A stretch of 64,000 nt of DNA from Planococcus maritimus (GCF_001687625.2 NZ_CP016538.2:3068501-3132500); one strand, 5' to 3'. Counted from the stretch's first letter, positions 9,132 to 18,321 are shown. Translations and numbers: made by a program. Notes: generated by a model from the letters alone, not told the origin.

Positions 9132-9156
9132 GTTTAACAGCAGGCATGCGTGGTAT
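9132..9156 (+). promoter_or_regulatory. Candidate SigB-type promoter of the SDR gene
   Basis: GTTTAA (9132-9137), 13-nt spacer, TGGTAT (9151-9156). This matches the SigB pattern GTTTAA-N12-15-GGGTAT with one mismatch. It lies 79 nt before the TTG start. Confidence 0.5.
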
Positions 9157-9234
9157 TTGAGGAAGAGCAAGAATGATGGATACAGTAAAACGCTGGAAGT
9201 TAATCCTGGCATTCTTTTAGAGGAGGAATACATT

Positions 9235-10062
9235 TTGGGTAAATTACAAAATAAAGTTACCGTCATTACAGGTGCTGCTACCGGCATCGGAAAAGCGACA
9301 GCGGAAGTTTTTGCAGAAGAAGGCGCCATTGTCCTGCTGGCAGATATTAAAGAAGACGAGTTGCAGGAAACTGTAGCAAAAATCAACGAAAGCGGCGGCA
9401 CGGCAAAAAGCTTCCAAGTGAATATCGCCAAGGAAGAAGAAGTCACTGCTTTCGCGGATCAAGTAAAAGCACAGTATGGAAGCGTGCATGCATTGTTCAA
9501 TAACGCCGGCATCGACCAAGAAGGCGGAAAGGTTCATGAGTACCCGGTTGATTTGTTCGACGACATCACGGCTACTGACTTGCGCGGCACGTTCCTGATG
9601 AGTAAGTATTTCATTCCGCTTATGATGGATAATGGCGGCGCGATCGTCAACAACGCCTCTATGTCCGGCAGCTTCGCGGATCTGGACCGCTCGGGCTATA
9701 ACGCAGCGAAAGGCGGCATTATCAATTTCACGAAATCCATCGCCATCGAATACGGCCGGTCCGGCATTCGCGCCAATTCCGTATCCCCTGGGACGATCGA
9801 AACACCCCTGATCGATGAACTTGCCGGGTCGAAAGAGGAAGAAGCTGGACGCGAATTCCGGGAAAGCAATAGATGGCTCGCTCCATTAGGGCGTCTTGGA
9901 TTGCCGAAAGAAATCGCCACGACGGTCTTGTTCCTCGTCTCGAGCGACAGCTCTTATTTGACAGGCCAGGACATCGTAGTGGACGGCGGCCTCACTGCTT
10001 ACACGTGGCCGGGCAAAATGGTCATGGATGAAAGCTGGAAAAAGACGACAACAAAAGAATAG
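9235..10062 (+). CDS. SDR-family NAD(P)-dependent oxidoreductase
   Basis: 275 residues, short-chain dehydrogenase. Seen: cofactor motif TGAATGIG near the N-terminus, NNAG, catalytic Ser in NASMSGS, YNAAKGG (Tyr-x3-Lys) and the C-terminal TGQDIVVDGG. The Asp in LADIKE after beta-2 favours NAD(H), by family rule. The open frame extends further 5', but the start is taken as TTG at 9235 because GAGGAGG lies just upstream and homology begins there. Substrate unknown; glucose 1-dehydrogenase or 3-oxoacyl reductase-type relatives are closest in style. The upstream SigB-like promoter suggests a general-stress role. Confidence 0.88.
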   Translation: MGKLQNKVTVITGAATGIGKATAEVFAEEGAIVLLADIKEDELQETVAKINESGGTAKSFQVNIAKEEEVTAFADQVKAQYGSVHALFNNAGIDQEGGKVHEYPVDLFDDITATDLRGTFLMSKYFIPLMMDNGGAIVNNASMSGSFADLDRSGYNAAKGGIINFTKSIAIEYGRSGIRANSVSPGTIETPLIDELAGSKEEEAGREFRESNRWLAPLGRLGLPKEIATTVLFLVSSDSSYLTGQDIVVDGGLTAYTWPGKMVMDESWKKTTTKE

Positions 10063-10077
10063 TCTTCATTACAAAAT

Positions 10078-10123
10078 GAACCCCGAACGACAGCCGCTTT
10101 CCACGGCATTCCGTTCGGGGTTC
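10078..10123. terminator. Bidirectional terminator
   Basis: GAACCCCGAACG/CGTTCGGGGTTC stem between the convergent SDR and channel genes, with T-rich flanks. Confidence 0.85.
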
Positions 10124-10126
10124 TTT

Positions 10127-10507
10127 CTATTGTTCTTTGTTCGGCAGTTCCCGAGAAGACTTAGGAGTTCCAAACTCTTCCGGACGCTCTAATTTCACTA
10201 CCGCATAGGCTAACCTGATCAACACCATCACCATCACGCCGACACCAACAGCCAAGTAAATCATCGTAAAGCTTCGGCTCAAGTTGCCACTAGGGATGAG
10301 ACCGGTATCGACTCCGGTCGGAATCAGACTGACGAAAGCGAAATAGAAGGCGTCGAACAATGGCCATCCTTCTATTTGATAATAGAACAAAGTACCCGAA
10401 AGCACGATAAACGCCAAAGTCAGCAGCAAGGTCCGGAATAGTGGATCTTTCCCGGTCCTGAAAATAGCTGATAGTAATCGTTTCAATGTCAGTGCAAGTG
10501 AAATCAT
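10127..10507 (-). CDS. Two-helix ion-channel protein with non-canonical selectivity filter
   Basis: 126 residues with the 2-TM pore layout: helix 1 (LLLTLAFIVLSGTLFYY), acidic turn with pore helix (FDAFYFAFVSL), filter region, helix 2 (MIYLAVGVGVMVMVLIRLAYAVV). The filter, normally TVGYGD, reads IPTGVDTGLIP, so potassium selectivity cannot be assumed. There is no RCK/TrkA domain. Start: the second ATG (10507) is preferred, because GGAG lies only one base from the first ATG (10516) but ten bases from the second. It lies just downstream of msrA on the same strand, possibly in one transcript. Confidence 0.75.
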   Translation of the reverse strand: MISLALTLKRLLSAIFRTGKDPLFRTLLLTLAFIVLSGTLFYYQIEGWPLFDAFYFAFVSLIPTGVDTGLIPSGNLSRSFTMIYLAVGVGVMVMVLIRLAYAVVKLERPEEFGTPKSSRELPNKEQ

Positions 10508-10528
10508 AAGCTCCATACTCCTTTTCTT

Positions 10529-10999
10529 CTATAGATACTTGGATAACATCGCTTGAGGAATATGGCAATAATCATCTGGACATTTGGCTAGCCGGTCCTG
10601 ATGCTCTTCTGCACTCTTCACGTAATTTTCAAGCGGCATGACTTCGACTGCAATGCTTGCCGAATCCGCTCTTTCCTTAATGAAGGCTTTCGCCGCCGTT
10701 AAGTGCTCGGGAATTTCGCTATAGACACCGGTTCTGTATTTCTCGCCAACATCCTCTCCTTGTTTATTGACGCTATAGGGATCGATGATTTCAAAGAGAT
10801 AGCCCATCAATTCCTCGACCGAAACCTGCGCCGGATTAAATATCGTTTTGACACATTCCGCATAGCCGTCGTACTCGCCTTCAAGTGTCTGCGTTCTGCC
10901 ATTGGCCCGTCCCGCTTCAGTGGATTCGACGCCGGGCAATGTTTTGATAAATGCTTGGACACCCCATAAGCATCCGCCTGCAAAATAGATTGTTTCCAT
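10529..10999 (-). CDS. msrA: Peptide-methionine (S)-S-oxide reductase
   Basis: 156 residues. Repairs oxidised methionine in proteins using thioredoxin. The catalytic Cys lies in AGGCLWG near the N-terminus, where most MsrA proteins have GCFWG. The EYDGYAECVKTIFNP, FEIIDPYSVNKQGEDVGEKYRTGVY and AEEHQD motifs of the family are all present. A further Cys occurs in AKCPDDYCHIPQ near the end and may act as resolving Cys. The ATG at 10999 follows AGAGGAAG; the longer frame upstream has no support. No msrB is attached. Confidence 0.93.
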   Translation of the reverse strand: METIYFAGGCLWGVQAFIKTLPGVESTEAGRANGRTQTLEGEYDGYAECVKTIFNPAQVSVEELMGYLFEIIDPYSVNKQGEDVGEKYRTGVYSEIPEHLTAAKAFIKERADSASIAVEVMPLENYVKSAEEHQDRLAKCPDDYCHIPQAMLSKYL

Positions 11000-11140
11000 G
11001 ATAGCTTCCTCTTTCCCGTTTTTTACTGTTTCGTCGGCTCGCGCAGTGAAGCACGGTGATCTCGATTTTCTCACGGCGAGCTATTTATTCCAAGCCAGTG
11101 ATTGGGTTTTTGTCCATCACTCGAAGCTTGTCGGTACGCT

Positions 11141-12025
11141 TTACCGAGCTTGCCTTTTGACCATGTCGATAAAGACCGATAAAGCCTTCGTCTGGAAATG
11201 AGAATTTGTCACAAGTGAAAATTTTCTAGGATAAGGCATGCCTTCTACATCCAGTATCGCCAGTTCCCCGTGGCGCACTTCTTTTTCGATGGCCCATTCC
11301 GATAACACACTAATCCCGGTCCCTGCTTCGATCATGGCTTTGATGGGCTGGGTGCTGCTGAATTGCATGAAAGTGGCTGGGCGAAAACGATGTTCGGCGA
11401 AGATGTTTTCTGCGGCTTCTCGTGTTCCGGACCCTTCTTCACGCAATACCCATTCCTGTTCGCGGAGTTCAGCCATCGTGACTTTCCCGCCACGGCGAAC
11501 CAGTGGATGGTGGACGGAGGCGAAAATCACCATCTGGTCTTCAGCGAAGATTTCTGTATGCAATTGCACATGCTCTTTGTGATGGCCTTCTACAATCCCG
11601 ATATCCAACACATGTTTTGATACGGCTTCTGCGATGGAGGCGGTATTTCCGATGGTCACTTCAACTTCAATATGTGGAAATGCTTTTTTGAGCTGGGCTA
11701 AAATACTCGGCAAAATGTACTCGCCAAATGTGTAACTGGCCCCCACCGCCAATTTCCCTGCAGCTACTGTGCTTAAGTCCTCCACTAAATGACGCATTCG
11801 TTCATCGATTTTGGCCATTTTTATGGCATGCTGATACACGATTTCGCCCGCTTTGTTCAATCGGACGTATTTATTGGTTCGCTCTAACAATTGAACGCCT
11901 AACTCTTCTTCTAACCCTCGAATGTACTGGCTCACCGCTGGCTGGCTCATATGCAATCGCTTAGCTGCATTTGAGAAGTTTTTTTCCTCTGCCACTTTGA
12001 TAAATACTTCTAACGCCTGATTCAT
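11141..12025 (-). CDS. LysR-family transcriptional regulator
   Basis: 294 residues: N-terminal winged HTH (FSNAAKRLHMSQPAVSQYIRGLEEELGVQLLER) and an effector-binding domain (AVGASYTFGEYILPSIL, REEGSGTREAAENIF). Divergent from the YeiH-family transporter with a 111-bp AT-rich gap. This arrangement is classic for a LysR activator of its neighbour. Effector unknown; relatives of this pair are linked to sulfur or cysteine metabolism (established for some YeiE/CysL-type regulators). Confidence 0.9.
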   Translation of the reverse strand: MNQALEVFIKVAEEKNFSNAAKRLHMSQPAVSQYIRGLEEELGVQLLERTNKYVRLNKAGEIVYQHAIKMAKIDERMRHLVEDLSTVAAGKLAVGASYTFGEYILPSILAQLKKAFPHIEVEVTIGNTASIAEAVSKHVLDIGIVEGHHKEHVQLHTEIFAEDQMVIFASVHHPLVRRGGKVTMAELREQEWVLREEGSGTREAAENIFAEHRFRPATFMQFSSTQPIKAMIEAGTGISVLSEWAIEKEVRHGELAILDVEGMPYPRKFSLVTNSHFQTKALSVFIDMVKRQAR

Positions 12026-12136
12026 CTCTTCGTCTCCCTTCGCTTTATCAACGATAACTCTTACTTATCATCAGATTATTTTATATTTATTATACTTATA
12101 GATAAAGCGCTCGTACAATTAACTAGAGGTGTTTAT

Positions 12137-13165
12137 ATGTCAGCAAATAATCGATTGTCCAGTAAGTTTTTCGGCTCTTTGCCAGGTAATGCCTGGTTCA
12201 AGGGCATCTTGTTTACATTTTTTATCGCATTTTTAGGATATTTGCTTGCTTTGGTCCCAGGCTTCAATTTTATCGGCCAATTGGCTTGCGCCATCATTAT
12301 TGCCGTGGCTTATCGGCAATTGTTCGGTTATCCCGAAAGTTTGCGAAGCGGCATCGCTTTTTCTTCTAAACGGCTTCTTCGAGCGGCCATTATCTTGTAT
12401 GGGCTGAAGTTGAATATCCATATTATTTTAGAAGACGGGCTTGGCCTCTTGGCGAGAGACGCTGCCGTCGTTCTTGTGGCGATTTTTGGGATCTTGTTGT
12501 TGGCCAAGCTTTTCAAAGCCGACCGCAACATTTCCTTACTCCTTGGGGTAGGGACCGGCATTTGCGGTGCTGCTGCCATTGCTGCTGTCGCCCCGATCAT
12601 TAAAGCCAAAGACGAAGATACCGCAATCGGTGTTGGAATCATCGCACTTATGGGGACCGTGTTCGCCATCGCTTATACCGTTTTGCGCCCGTTCTTGCCG
12701 ATCGGAGACATCGAATACGGCATGTGGGCGGGCATGAGCTTGCATGAAGTCGCACATGTAGCCCTCGCCGGCGCGCCAGCTGGTGAAGAGGGCCTTGCGA
12801 TGGCTTTGCTTGCCAAATTGGGCCGTGTGTTTTTATTGATCCCTGTCTGCTTTATCTTCATCTGGATCATGAAGCGCAAAGCACCTGCTGGAGATGTCTC
12901 CGGCAAAGTGGAATTCCCTTGGTTTCTCCTCGGGTTCATGGGCATGAGCCTCATCGGCAGTTATGTATTGGGGCCAATCATCCCGGTATCTGAAGCCGCG
13001 ATGGATTTCATCTCGATTCTTACCACGTGGCTTTTGACGGCTGCGATGGTCGGTTTGGGCTTGAATGTGAGCTTGAAAGACGTAAAAGAACGCGCATTGC
13101 TGCCTTTAGCCGTCATGACGATTGTCTCGCTCTCCATTTCTATCCTTACTTTCTTTACGCTATAA
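12137..13165 (+). CDS. YeiH/UPF0324 family membrane protein (putative sulfate exporter family)
   Basis: 342 residues with about ten hydrophobic segments. Family signatures visible: YPESLRSGIAFSSKRLLR, GTGICGAAAIAAVAPIIKA and WAGMSLHEVAHVALAG. The protein family is annotated as putative sulfate exporter, but the substrate is not firmly established. The start ATG follows AGAGGTG. Likely controlled by the divergent LysR regulator. Its terminator (13215-13246) is nearly identical to that of the facing gene cluster. Confidence 0.88.
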   Translation: MSANNRLSSKFFGSLPGNAWFKGILFTFFIAFLGYLLALVPGFNFIGQLACAIIIAVAYRQLFGYPESLRSGIAFSSKRLLRAAIILYGLKLNIHIILEDGLGLLARDAAVVLVAIFGILLLAKLFKADRNISLLLGVGTGICGAAAIAAVAPIIKAKDEDTAIGVGIIALMGTVFAIAYTVLRPFLPIGDIEYGMWAGMSLHEVAHVALAGAPAGEEGLAMALLAKLGRVFLLIPVCFIFIWIMKRKAPAGDVSGKVEFPWFLLGFMGMSLIGSYVLGPIIPVSEAAMDFISILTTWLLTAAMVGLGLNVSLKDVKERALLPLAVMTIVSLSISILTFFTL

Positions 13166-13214
13166 GCGGATGCTGCGGCACACAATCTGCGAAGATTGAT
13201 CCATATCCAAGAAA

Positions 13215-13250
13215 AAGGGGCAACGGCTACTACGCCATTGCCCCTTCAGA
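13215..13250 (+). terminator. Terminator-like hairpin T1 (near-copy of T2)
   Basis: AAGGGGCAACGGC ... GCCATTGCCCCTT, one mismatch in a 13-bp stem, 50 bp after the transporter stop. The T run is poor on the plus strand. Almost the same sequence recurs at 13486-13515. Confidence 0.6.
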
Positions 13251-13339
13251 GTGTTAAAGAAGTCTATGGTTCTCTATCGATTATGAAAGAAAATCTTTTT
13301 CTATATCCAATATTCAATGACTTCTCTAAGTATTTAGAG

Positions 13340-13455
13340 AAGTGTTCGCTCGACTCCAGTGGATCAGCGAGACGACCGAGACCCCGCAAGACGCGCAGCG
13401 GCTGAGGAGGCTTGGGCGCGAGCCCACGGAAAGCGAGCGATAAGCTTCGGAAAAT
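13340..13455. repeat. Intergenic repeat-like element between duplicated hairpins
   Basis: G+C-rich non-coding stretch with a core reading GAGACCCCGC...GAGGAGGC...GAGCCCACGGAAAGCGAGCG, containing a TGGGC-gcga-GCCCA hairpin. It resembles short intergenic repeats common in Bacillus/Planococcus genomes (from memory), and shares the CGCTTTCCGyGGGC core (reverse strand) with 38787-38801 in this window. It is flanked by hairpins T1 and T2. No convincing protein is encoded across 13166-13548. Confidence 0.5.
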
Positions 13456-13485
13456 ACGACTTTTCCCCCTTCTCGACAACCTGAA

Positions 13486-13519
13486 AAGGGGCAACGGCTT
13501 ACGCCATTGCCCCTTTTTT
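13486..13519 (-). terminator. Hairpin T2, terminator between convergent genes
   Basis: AAGGGGCAACGGC-TTA-CGCCATTGCCCCTT followed by a T run on the plus strand. It lies 30 bp below the binding-protein gene stop. Near-identical to T1. Confidence 0.6.
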
Positions 13520-13548
13520 ATTTTCCATACAACAGGATAGACGCACGC

Positions 13549-14511
13549 TCAGTTTGTCAGTCCTTCTAGAATCGTATCGATATTCCATTGCATCATCTTC
13601 AGGTAAGTATCGCCATCTTCACCGGGCTTGCCGATGGAATCGGTAAAGACCTTGCCTTTGATGTCCACTCCGGTTTCTCTTGCCACCATCTCCATGCTGC
13701 GCGGGTCGATACTTGTTTCTAGGAACAAGCCTTCGATATTCTGTTCTTCAATAATGTCCAGCACGCGCGTGATCTGGTTTGGCGTTCCTTGGTTTTCTTG
13801 GTTGATTTCCCATATATATTCAGCCTGGAAGTCGTAAGCTTTGCTGAAATACTTGAAAGCCCCTTCACTTGTCACAAATACGCGCTCGTCTTGTGGAATT
13901 TTGCTGTATTGATCAACCGCTTCCTGATGAAGCTCTTCCAATTGGCTGATATAAGCTTCCGCGTTCTGCTCGTAGATGTCTTGATGGTCCGGATCGATTT
14001 CAATAAAAGCATCACGCGCATTTTCTGCATACTGAACGCCGTTCTGGATATCGAGCCAAGCATGCGGGTCTTCTTCACCCTCTTTGCCTTCCGTCGTCAA
14101 GTACATCGGCTCTACTCCTTCACTTAATCGGTAGACAGGAGCAGCTTCGCCGGCTTTTCCGGACGTGTCCAATAATTTTTCAAACCACGAATTTCCTGCC
14201 TCTAAGTTCAAGCCGTTGTAAAATACCAAATCGGCATCCGTCGTTTTCTGCAGATCTTGTGGCAAAGGTTCGTATTCATGCGGATTGGACCCGATCGGTG
14301 CCAGGCTGTGGATTTCTATCTGGTCACCACCGATATTTTTCACAATGTCGTAAAGGATGGAATAAGTAGTCACGACTTGTAACGTATCTTCGCCTCCATT
14401 AGCAGAAGCGTCTTGTTCTTCATTCCCGGTACATCCAGCCAAAAGCGCCATCAGCAAAAGAAATGCTATCGACGCCCCTATCCTGTTTTTCGTCTTCACT
14501 ATTTTTTTCAT
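13549..14511 (-). CDS. mntA: Metal ABC transporter substrate-binding lipoprotein (MntA/TroA type)
   Basis: 320 residues. Lipoprotein signal with lipobox LLAGC. Cluster A-I metal-binding protein: metal ligands likely His in GSNPHEYEP, His in DPHAWLD, Glu in TSEGAFKYF and Asp in FTDSIG. The Glu at the third position and absence of a His-rich loop favour manganese over zinc by family rule. The third of three ATGs (14511) is best placed, seven bases after AAAGGAG. Last gene of a three-gene transporter operon (ATPase, permease, binding protein); captures the metal outside the membrane. Confidence 0.9.
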   Translation of the reverse strand: MKKIVKTKNRIGASIAFLLLMALLAGCTGNEEQDASANGGEDTLQVVTTYSILYDIVKNIGGDQIEIHSLAPIGSNPHEYEPLPQDLQKTTDADLVFYNGLNLEAGNSWFEKLLDTSGKAGEAAPVYRLSEGVEPMYLTTEGKEGEEDPHAWLDIQNGVQYAENARDAFIEIDPDHQDIYEQNAEAYISQLEELHQEAVDQYSKIPQDERVFVTSEGAFKYFSKAYDFQAEYIWEINQENQGTPNQITRVLDIIEEQNIEGLFLETSIDPRSMEMVARETGVDIKGKVFTDSIGKPGEDGDTYLKMMQWNIDTILEGLTN

Positions 14512-14526
14512 CATCATTCTCCTTTT

Positions 14527-15390
14527 CTATAGCTTCGCTAGTTCTGATTGTTTTTTCTTGCTGTTTATTTTTTTCCAAAGCAGGCCGTGCTTCGGAGAAA
14601 AGACAAACGCGATGATAAACAACGCGGTTGCTGCCAATACAATGGTTGCCCCAGAGGCTAAATTATAAGTGTAGCTAAAGTACAAGCCAATTACTGCTGA
14701 CACTGCTCCTATGGTAGATGCCAAGAACACCATGGTGGAGAGCCGGTCTGTCAGAAGATACGCCGTCGCGGCAGGCGTAATCAGCATGGCCACTACCAAA
14801 ACGATTCCTACTGTTTGAAGAGAAGCGACCGTGACCATCGTCAGTAAGGCCATCAAGAAATAATGGATGAGCCGAACCGGTAAGCCGTAGACGCTGGCCA
14901 TCACCGAGTCGAAAGACGTCACCAGCAATTCTTTATAGAACAAATAAATGGAGCCCAGTACGACCAGCCCGATCACCAGCGTGATCCACATATCCGATGG
15001 GCGCACGGCTAAGACATTGCCGAATAGAATATGGTAGAGGTCCGTACTGCTTTCTAGCACCGTAATGAGGATGACCCCCATCGCAAATGCCGCTGTGAAC
15101 ATAATCCCAATGGACGTATCCTGTTTGATCCGGCTGTTTTGGCTCACAAATCCAATCGCCATCGCCGTCAATACGCCTGTAAATACCGCCCCAAAGAAAA
15201 AGTTGATGCCCAGCGCGTATGAAATCGCCACACCCGGAAGCACCGCGTGGGAAATGGCATCCCCCATCAGCGCCATGCCTCTTAAAATAATGAAACAGCC
15301 AATAGCACCGCAAATGATGCCGACCATTACAGAAGTAAGCAAGGCTTTTTGCAAAAAGTCATATTGCATAATCCCTTCGATAAATGCCAT
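14527..15390 (-). CDS. mntC: Metal ABC transporter permease (ABC-3 family)
   Basis: 287 residues, about eight or nine transmembrane segments. Family stretches: GCFIILRGMALMGDAISHAVLPGVA and TVGIVLVVAMLITPAATAYLL. Membrane channel of the manganese/zinc-type importer. It begins one base after the ATPase stop (translational coupling) and ends nine bases before the binding protein start. Confidence 0.93.
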   Translation of the reverse strand: MAFIEGIMQYDFLQKALLTSVMVGIICGAIGCFIILRGMALMGDAISHAVLPGVAISYALGINFFFGAVFTGVLTAMAIGFVSQNSRIKQDTSIGIMFTAAFAMGVILITVLESSTDLYHILFGNVLAVRPSDMWITLVIGLVVLGSIYLFYKELLVTSFDSVMASVYGLPVRLIHYFLMALLTMVTVASLQTVGIVLVVAMLITPAATAYLLTDRLSTMVFLASTIGAVSAVIGLYFSYTYNLASGATIVLAATALFIIAFVFSPKHGLLWKKINSKKKQSELAKL

Positions 15391-15391
15391 A

Positions 15392-16132
15392 TCAGCTCAC
15401 CCCCGCTTCAAACAAGAAAGCCAATTCGCTTTCATAAGCTTTTCGCATAACTTCAGGGCGCAAGACTTCAGCCGGACGCCCGAACTGTACGAGTTGTTTA
15501 TTCAATAGCAGCAATTCATCGAAATATTCCTTGGCTTTGCCCAAATCGTGATGGACCACGACGACGGTTTTGCCCTCGTCGCGTAAATCTTTCAATAGCT
15601 TCACAATCATTTCCTCACTTGCGATGTCAATTCCGACAAAAGGTTCGTCCAGGAAAAACAAGTCCGCTTTTTGAGCCAAAGCCCGTGCGAGAAAAACCCG
15701 TTGCTGCTGGCCTCCGGACAACTCGCCGATCTGCCGGTTCGCGTACTGCGCCAAACCGACTTTCTCTAAGCATTCCAGTGCCCAAGCCTTGTCGCTTTTC
15801 TTTGGCCGCTTGAATATTTCTAAAGACGGATAGGTCCCGATTAACACCGCATCCATCACGTGAATCGGAAAATCCCAATCGTATTGGTTTCGCTGAGGAA
15901 CATAGGCAATACGGTTGCGATTTTCCTTTAAGCTCCCACCCAATATGTTGATTGAACCCGAATCAACAGTGATCAAGTTCAGTATCGCTTTCAGTAAAGT
16001 GGATTTGCCAGCTCCGTTTGGGCCAATAATCCCTAATATATTTCCCTGTTCCAATGTTAAGTCAATGGCCTCGATTGCGGACCGACCATGATAGGAAACC
16101 GTTACATTTTTTATCGCAAGTGCATGGATCAT
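15392..16132 (-). CDS. mntB: Metal ABC transporter ATP-binding protein
   Basis: 246 residues. Walker A GPNGAGKST, signature LSGGQQQRV, Walker B LFFLDEPF, switch His in VVVHHDL; the Q-loop lies in VPQRNQYDWDFP, typical of Mn/Zn importers. The ATG at 16132 follows GAGGGTGAGGG; the longer frame to 16171 would begin inside the operator, so it is rejected. First gene of the operon, drives uptake by ATP hydrolysis. Confidence 0.93.
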   Translation of the reverse strand: MIHALAIKNVTVSYHGRSAIEAIDLTLEQGNILGIIGPNGAGKSTLLKAILNLITVDSGSINILGGSLKENRNRIAYVPQRNQYDWDFPIHVMDAVLIGTYPSLEIFKRPKKSDKAWALECLEKVGLAQYANRQIGELSGGQQQRVFLARALAQKADLFFLDEPFVGIDIASEEMIVKLLKDLRDEGKTVVVVHHDLGKAKEYFDELLLLNKQLVQFGRPAEVLRPEVMRKAYESELAFLFEAGVS

Positions 16133-16162
16133 GCCCTCACCCTCTTTCCTAATGTGAATATT

Positions 16163-16178
16163 GTTTCCCAAAGGAAAC
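16163..16178 (-). promoter_or_regulatory. Candidate MntR operator
   Basis: Inverted repeat GTTTCC-CAAA-GGAAAC, 31 bp before the ATPase start. The GGAAAC half matches the conserved half of Bacillus MntR boxes as I recall them. It would give manganese-dependent repression of the operon. Confidence 0.6.
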
Positions 16179-16179
16179 T

Positions 16180-16600
16180 TTAATCCATCTTAATCCTTTT
16201 TGCGTGAAAAGTAAAATAAATAATGAGTTTTTTCTGCCGAAACTGTCCCCATCACTTTTTTTAGCTTGAAAATTGGCAGATCGCGATGATTTTGCGCAGT
16301 AATTGCGATGTTTGTTGATTAGTTCTGATTGTCCCTCACTAAAAAAATGTCCATTTAAAAAAACTGAATATTTCGCTTTGATAGTTCAATTCCTTCGACT
16401 GGATTCTGAATCTCTCTTTACAGCTGGCTAATCCCATACATATGCCTATAAAAAATAAAAAGAGCCGCTTTGTCGTTTTTTACGGACGTCCTAAAATCAC
16501 AATTTCGGACAACGAAAAATACATAGTCCAACCTATTTGTTCAGAATAGTTAAAAAGTTATGATGTTAACACCGAGTTACGATGCCGGTAAGACGAAAAG
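16180..16600. other. Non-coding stretch upstream of metal operon and protease
   Basis: About 420 bp, AT-rich, with no supported reading frame, RNA gene or strong hairpin. It must carry the divergent promoters of the metal transporter and the M4 protease. Several T-rich tracts occur (near 16223, 16253 and 16342). Confidence 0.6.
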
Positions 16601-16611
16601 GAGTGAATTTG

Positions 16612-18270
16612 ATGAGTAAAAAGAAATTACTAACTTTAAGTTTGGCAGCATCATTAGCATTATCCGCAACAGCTGTTTCGGCTGATACACTATCCGGACA
16701 AACAACGGAAAACGTCCATGTCAATAAAGACACACAGACACCGGATTTCATTTCCGGAAAGCTGACCGAACCATCTGATAAAACAGCCAAGGAGATCGTC
16801 TTTACATATTTAGAAGAGAACCAAGACACATACAAAATCGCCAAGAAAGAACTTTCCAGCTTTAAAGTCGTGAAACAGGAAAAAGATGAACTTGGTTTTA
16901 CCAAAGTGAAGCTGCAGCAGAAATTTAAAGGCGTGCCTGTTTTCGGCTCTGTCATTAATGCACATGTTGACCAAAACGGCGTGTTGACTTCCGTATCCGG
17001 CAACTTGGCACCTGAACTATACGATAAGCAATCCTTGAAAAAAGGCGCTACCGTAAAAGCGAGTGCAGCGGTCGAAAAAGCGGCGGTGGATTTGAAAGAA
17101 AAAATCGGCAGCACACCGGAACTTGAAGCTGAAGTGACACCGGAATTGGTCATCTATTCCAAAGATGGCCAAGCCCATTATGCGTACAGTGCAGAATTCG
17201 AATTCCTCTACCCAGAACCGGGGAATTATCAATACTTTGTCGACGCGAAGACCGGCGACGTTCTGGATTCCTTTAACCAAATCCATGAAGCGAAACCATC
17301 CGGCGGCGGTGCTAGTTTAACCGGCAATGATTCGACCGCGACTGGCAAAGGCGTATTGGGCGATACAAAAACTTTCAATACTTTAGTGAACAATAACGGA
17401 TCCTATTTGGTTGACCGGACACGCGGCAGCGGCATTTTCACATATGATGCCAAAAACCGGACACGTACGCCGGGCACGCTATGGCTCGACAGCGACAATG
17501 TTTATAACGCGGCTTATGACGGGGCGGCAGTCGATGCTCATGCCTATGCGGGCCAGACTTACGATTATTTCCAAGACGTCCATAGCCGCAATAGCTACGA
17601 CGGCAACGGGGCGGAACTGATCTCTACCGTCCATTATGGCCGCAGCTACAATAACGCATTCTGGAGCGGTTCCCAAATGGTTTACGGGGATGGGGACGGC
17701 ACTACATTCGTGCCGCTATCAGGAGCGCTTGATGTTATCGCGCACGAATTAACACATGCCGTGACGGATACTTCTGCCGACTTGATCTACCAGAATGAAT
17801 CAGGTGCAATCAACGAGTCGATGTCCGATATCTTCGGAACGCTTGTCGAACACCATTTCAACAATAAGCCAGACTGGCAAGTAGGCGAAGACATCTATAC
17901 GCCGAACGTGGCGGGAGATGCTTTGCGCTCGATGGAAGACCCGACTTTGAGCGGAGATCCAGATCATTACTCGAAACGCTATACAGGCACGGGGGATTAT
18001 GGCGGCGTCCACATCAACTCAGGCATCAGCAATAAAGCTGCATTCCTGCTTGCAAATGGCGGGACGCATTACGGCGTGACAGTCGCTGGCATCGGCAATG
18101 ACAAAACCGGCGATATCTATTACCGCACACTTACGCAATACTTGACGCCAAACTCAAACTACAGCCATTTCCGCGTATCTACTATCCAAGCGGCAACGGA
18201 CTTGTACGGGGCATCAAGTGCTGAAGTGGCCAGTGTGAAAGCGGCATTCTCTGCTGTTGGAGTGAATTAA
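16612..18270 (+). CDS. Secreted neutral metalloprotease, thermolysin/bacillolysin family (M4)
   Basis: 552-residue preproenzyme. Signal peptide at the N-terminus ([22 protein letters not shown]), FTP and PepSY pro-domain to about residue 225, then the mature M4 domain. Zinc site: [10 protein letters not shown] (two His and the catalytic Glu), third ligand Glu in [12 protein letters not shown]; the distal catalytic His in [11 protein letters not shown]. The start is ATG 16612 after AAAGGAG. Extracellular protein degradation. The gene has its own terminator and is followed by an ABC system containing another metallopeptidase domain. Confidence 0.95.
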   Translation: MSKKKLLTLSLAASLALSATAVSADTLSGQTTENVHVNKDTQTPDFISGKLTEPSDKTAKEIVFTYLEENQDTYKIAKKELSSFKVVKQEKDELGFTKVKLQQKFKGVPVFGSVINAHVDQNGVLTSVSGNLAPELYDKQSLKKGATVKASAAVEKAAVDLKEKIGSTPELEAEVTPELVIYSKDGQAHYAYSAEFEFLYPEPGNYQYFVDAKTGDVLDSFNQIHEAKPSGGGASLTGNDSTATGKGVLGDTKTFNTLVNNNGSYLVDRTRGSGIFTYDAKNRTRTPGTLWLDSDNVYNAAYDGAAVDAHAYAGQTYDYFQDVHSRNSYDGNGAELISTVHYGRSYNNAFWSGSQMVYGDGDGTTFVPLSGALDVIAHELTHAVTDTSADLIYQNESGAINESMSDIFGTLVEHHFNNKPDWQVGEDIYTPNVAGDALRSMEDPTLSGDPDHYSKRYTGTGDYGGVHINSGISNKAAFLLANGGTHYGVTVAGIGNDKTGDIYYRTLTQYLTPNSNYSHFRVSTIQAATDLYGASSAEVASVKAAFSAVGVN

Positions 18271-18321
18271 TCAAATTCAACAGCATCGATTAAGCTATGT
18301 GAAATGTATACACCCGAATGT

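Noticed and set aside
8839-9234. N-terminal extension of the SDR frame by 132 codons
   Set aside because: It overlaps the surface-protein gene antisense, has no family similarity, and a good ribosome binding site precedes TTG 9235.
13264-13494. 76-codon minus-strand frame in the repeat region
   Set aside because: It lies inside a repeat and hairpin region, is Arg/Pro-rich and has no ribosome binding site.
16133-16171. Longer start of the metal transporter ATPase
   Set aside because: It would begin within the palindromic operator; ATG 16132 has a proper ribosome binding site and the normal family start.
13166-16600. yybP-ykoY manganese riboswitch near the metal transporter
   Set aside because: No matching conserved stems are visible; the short MntR-type palindrome explains regulation better.
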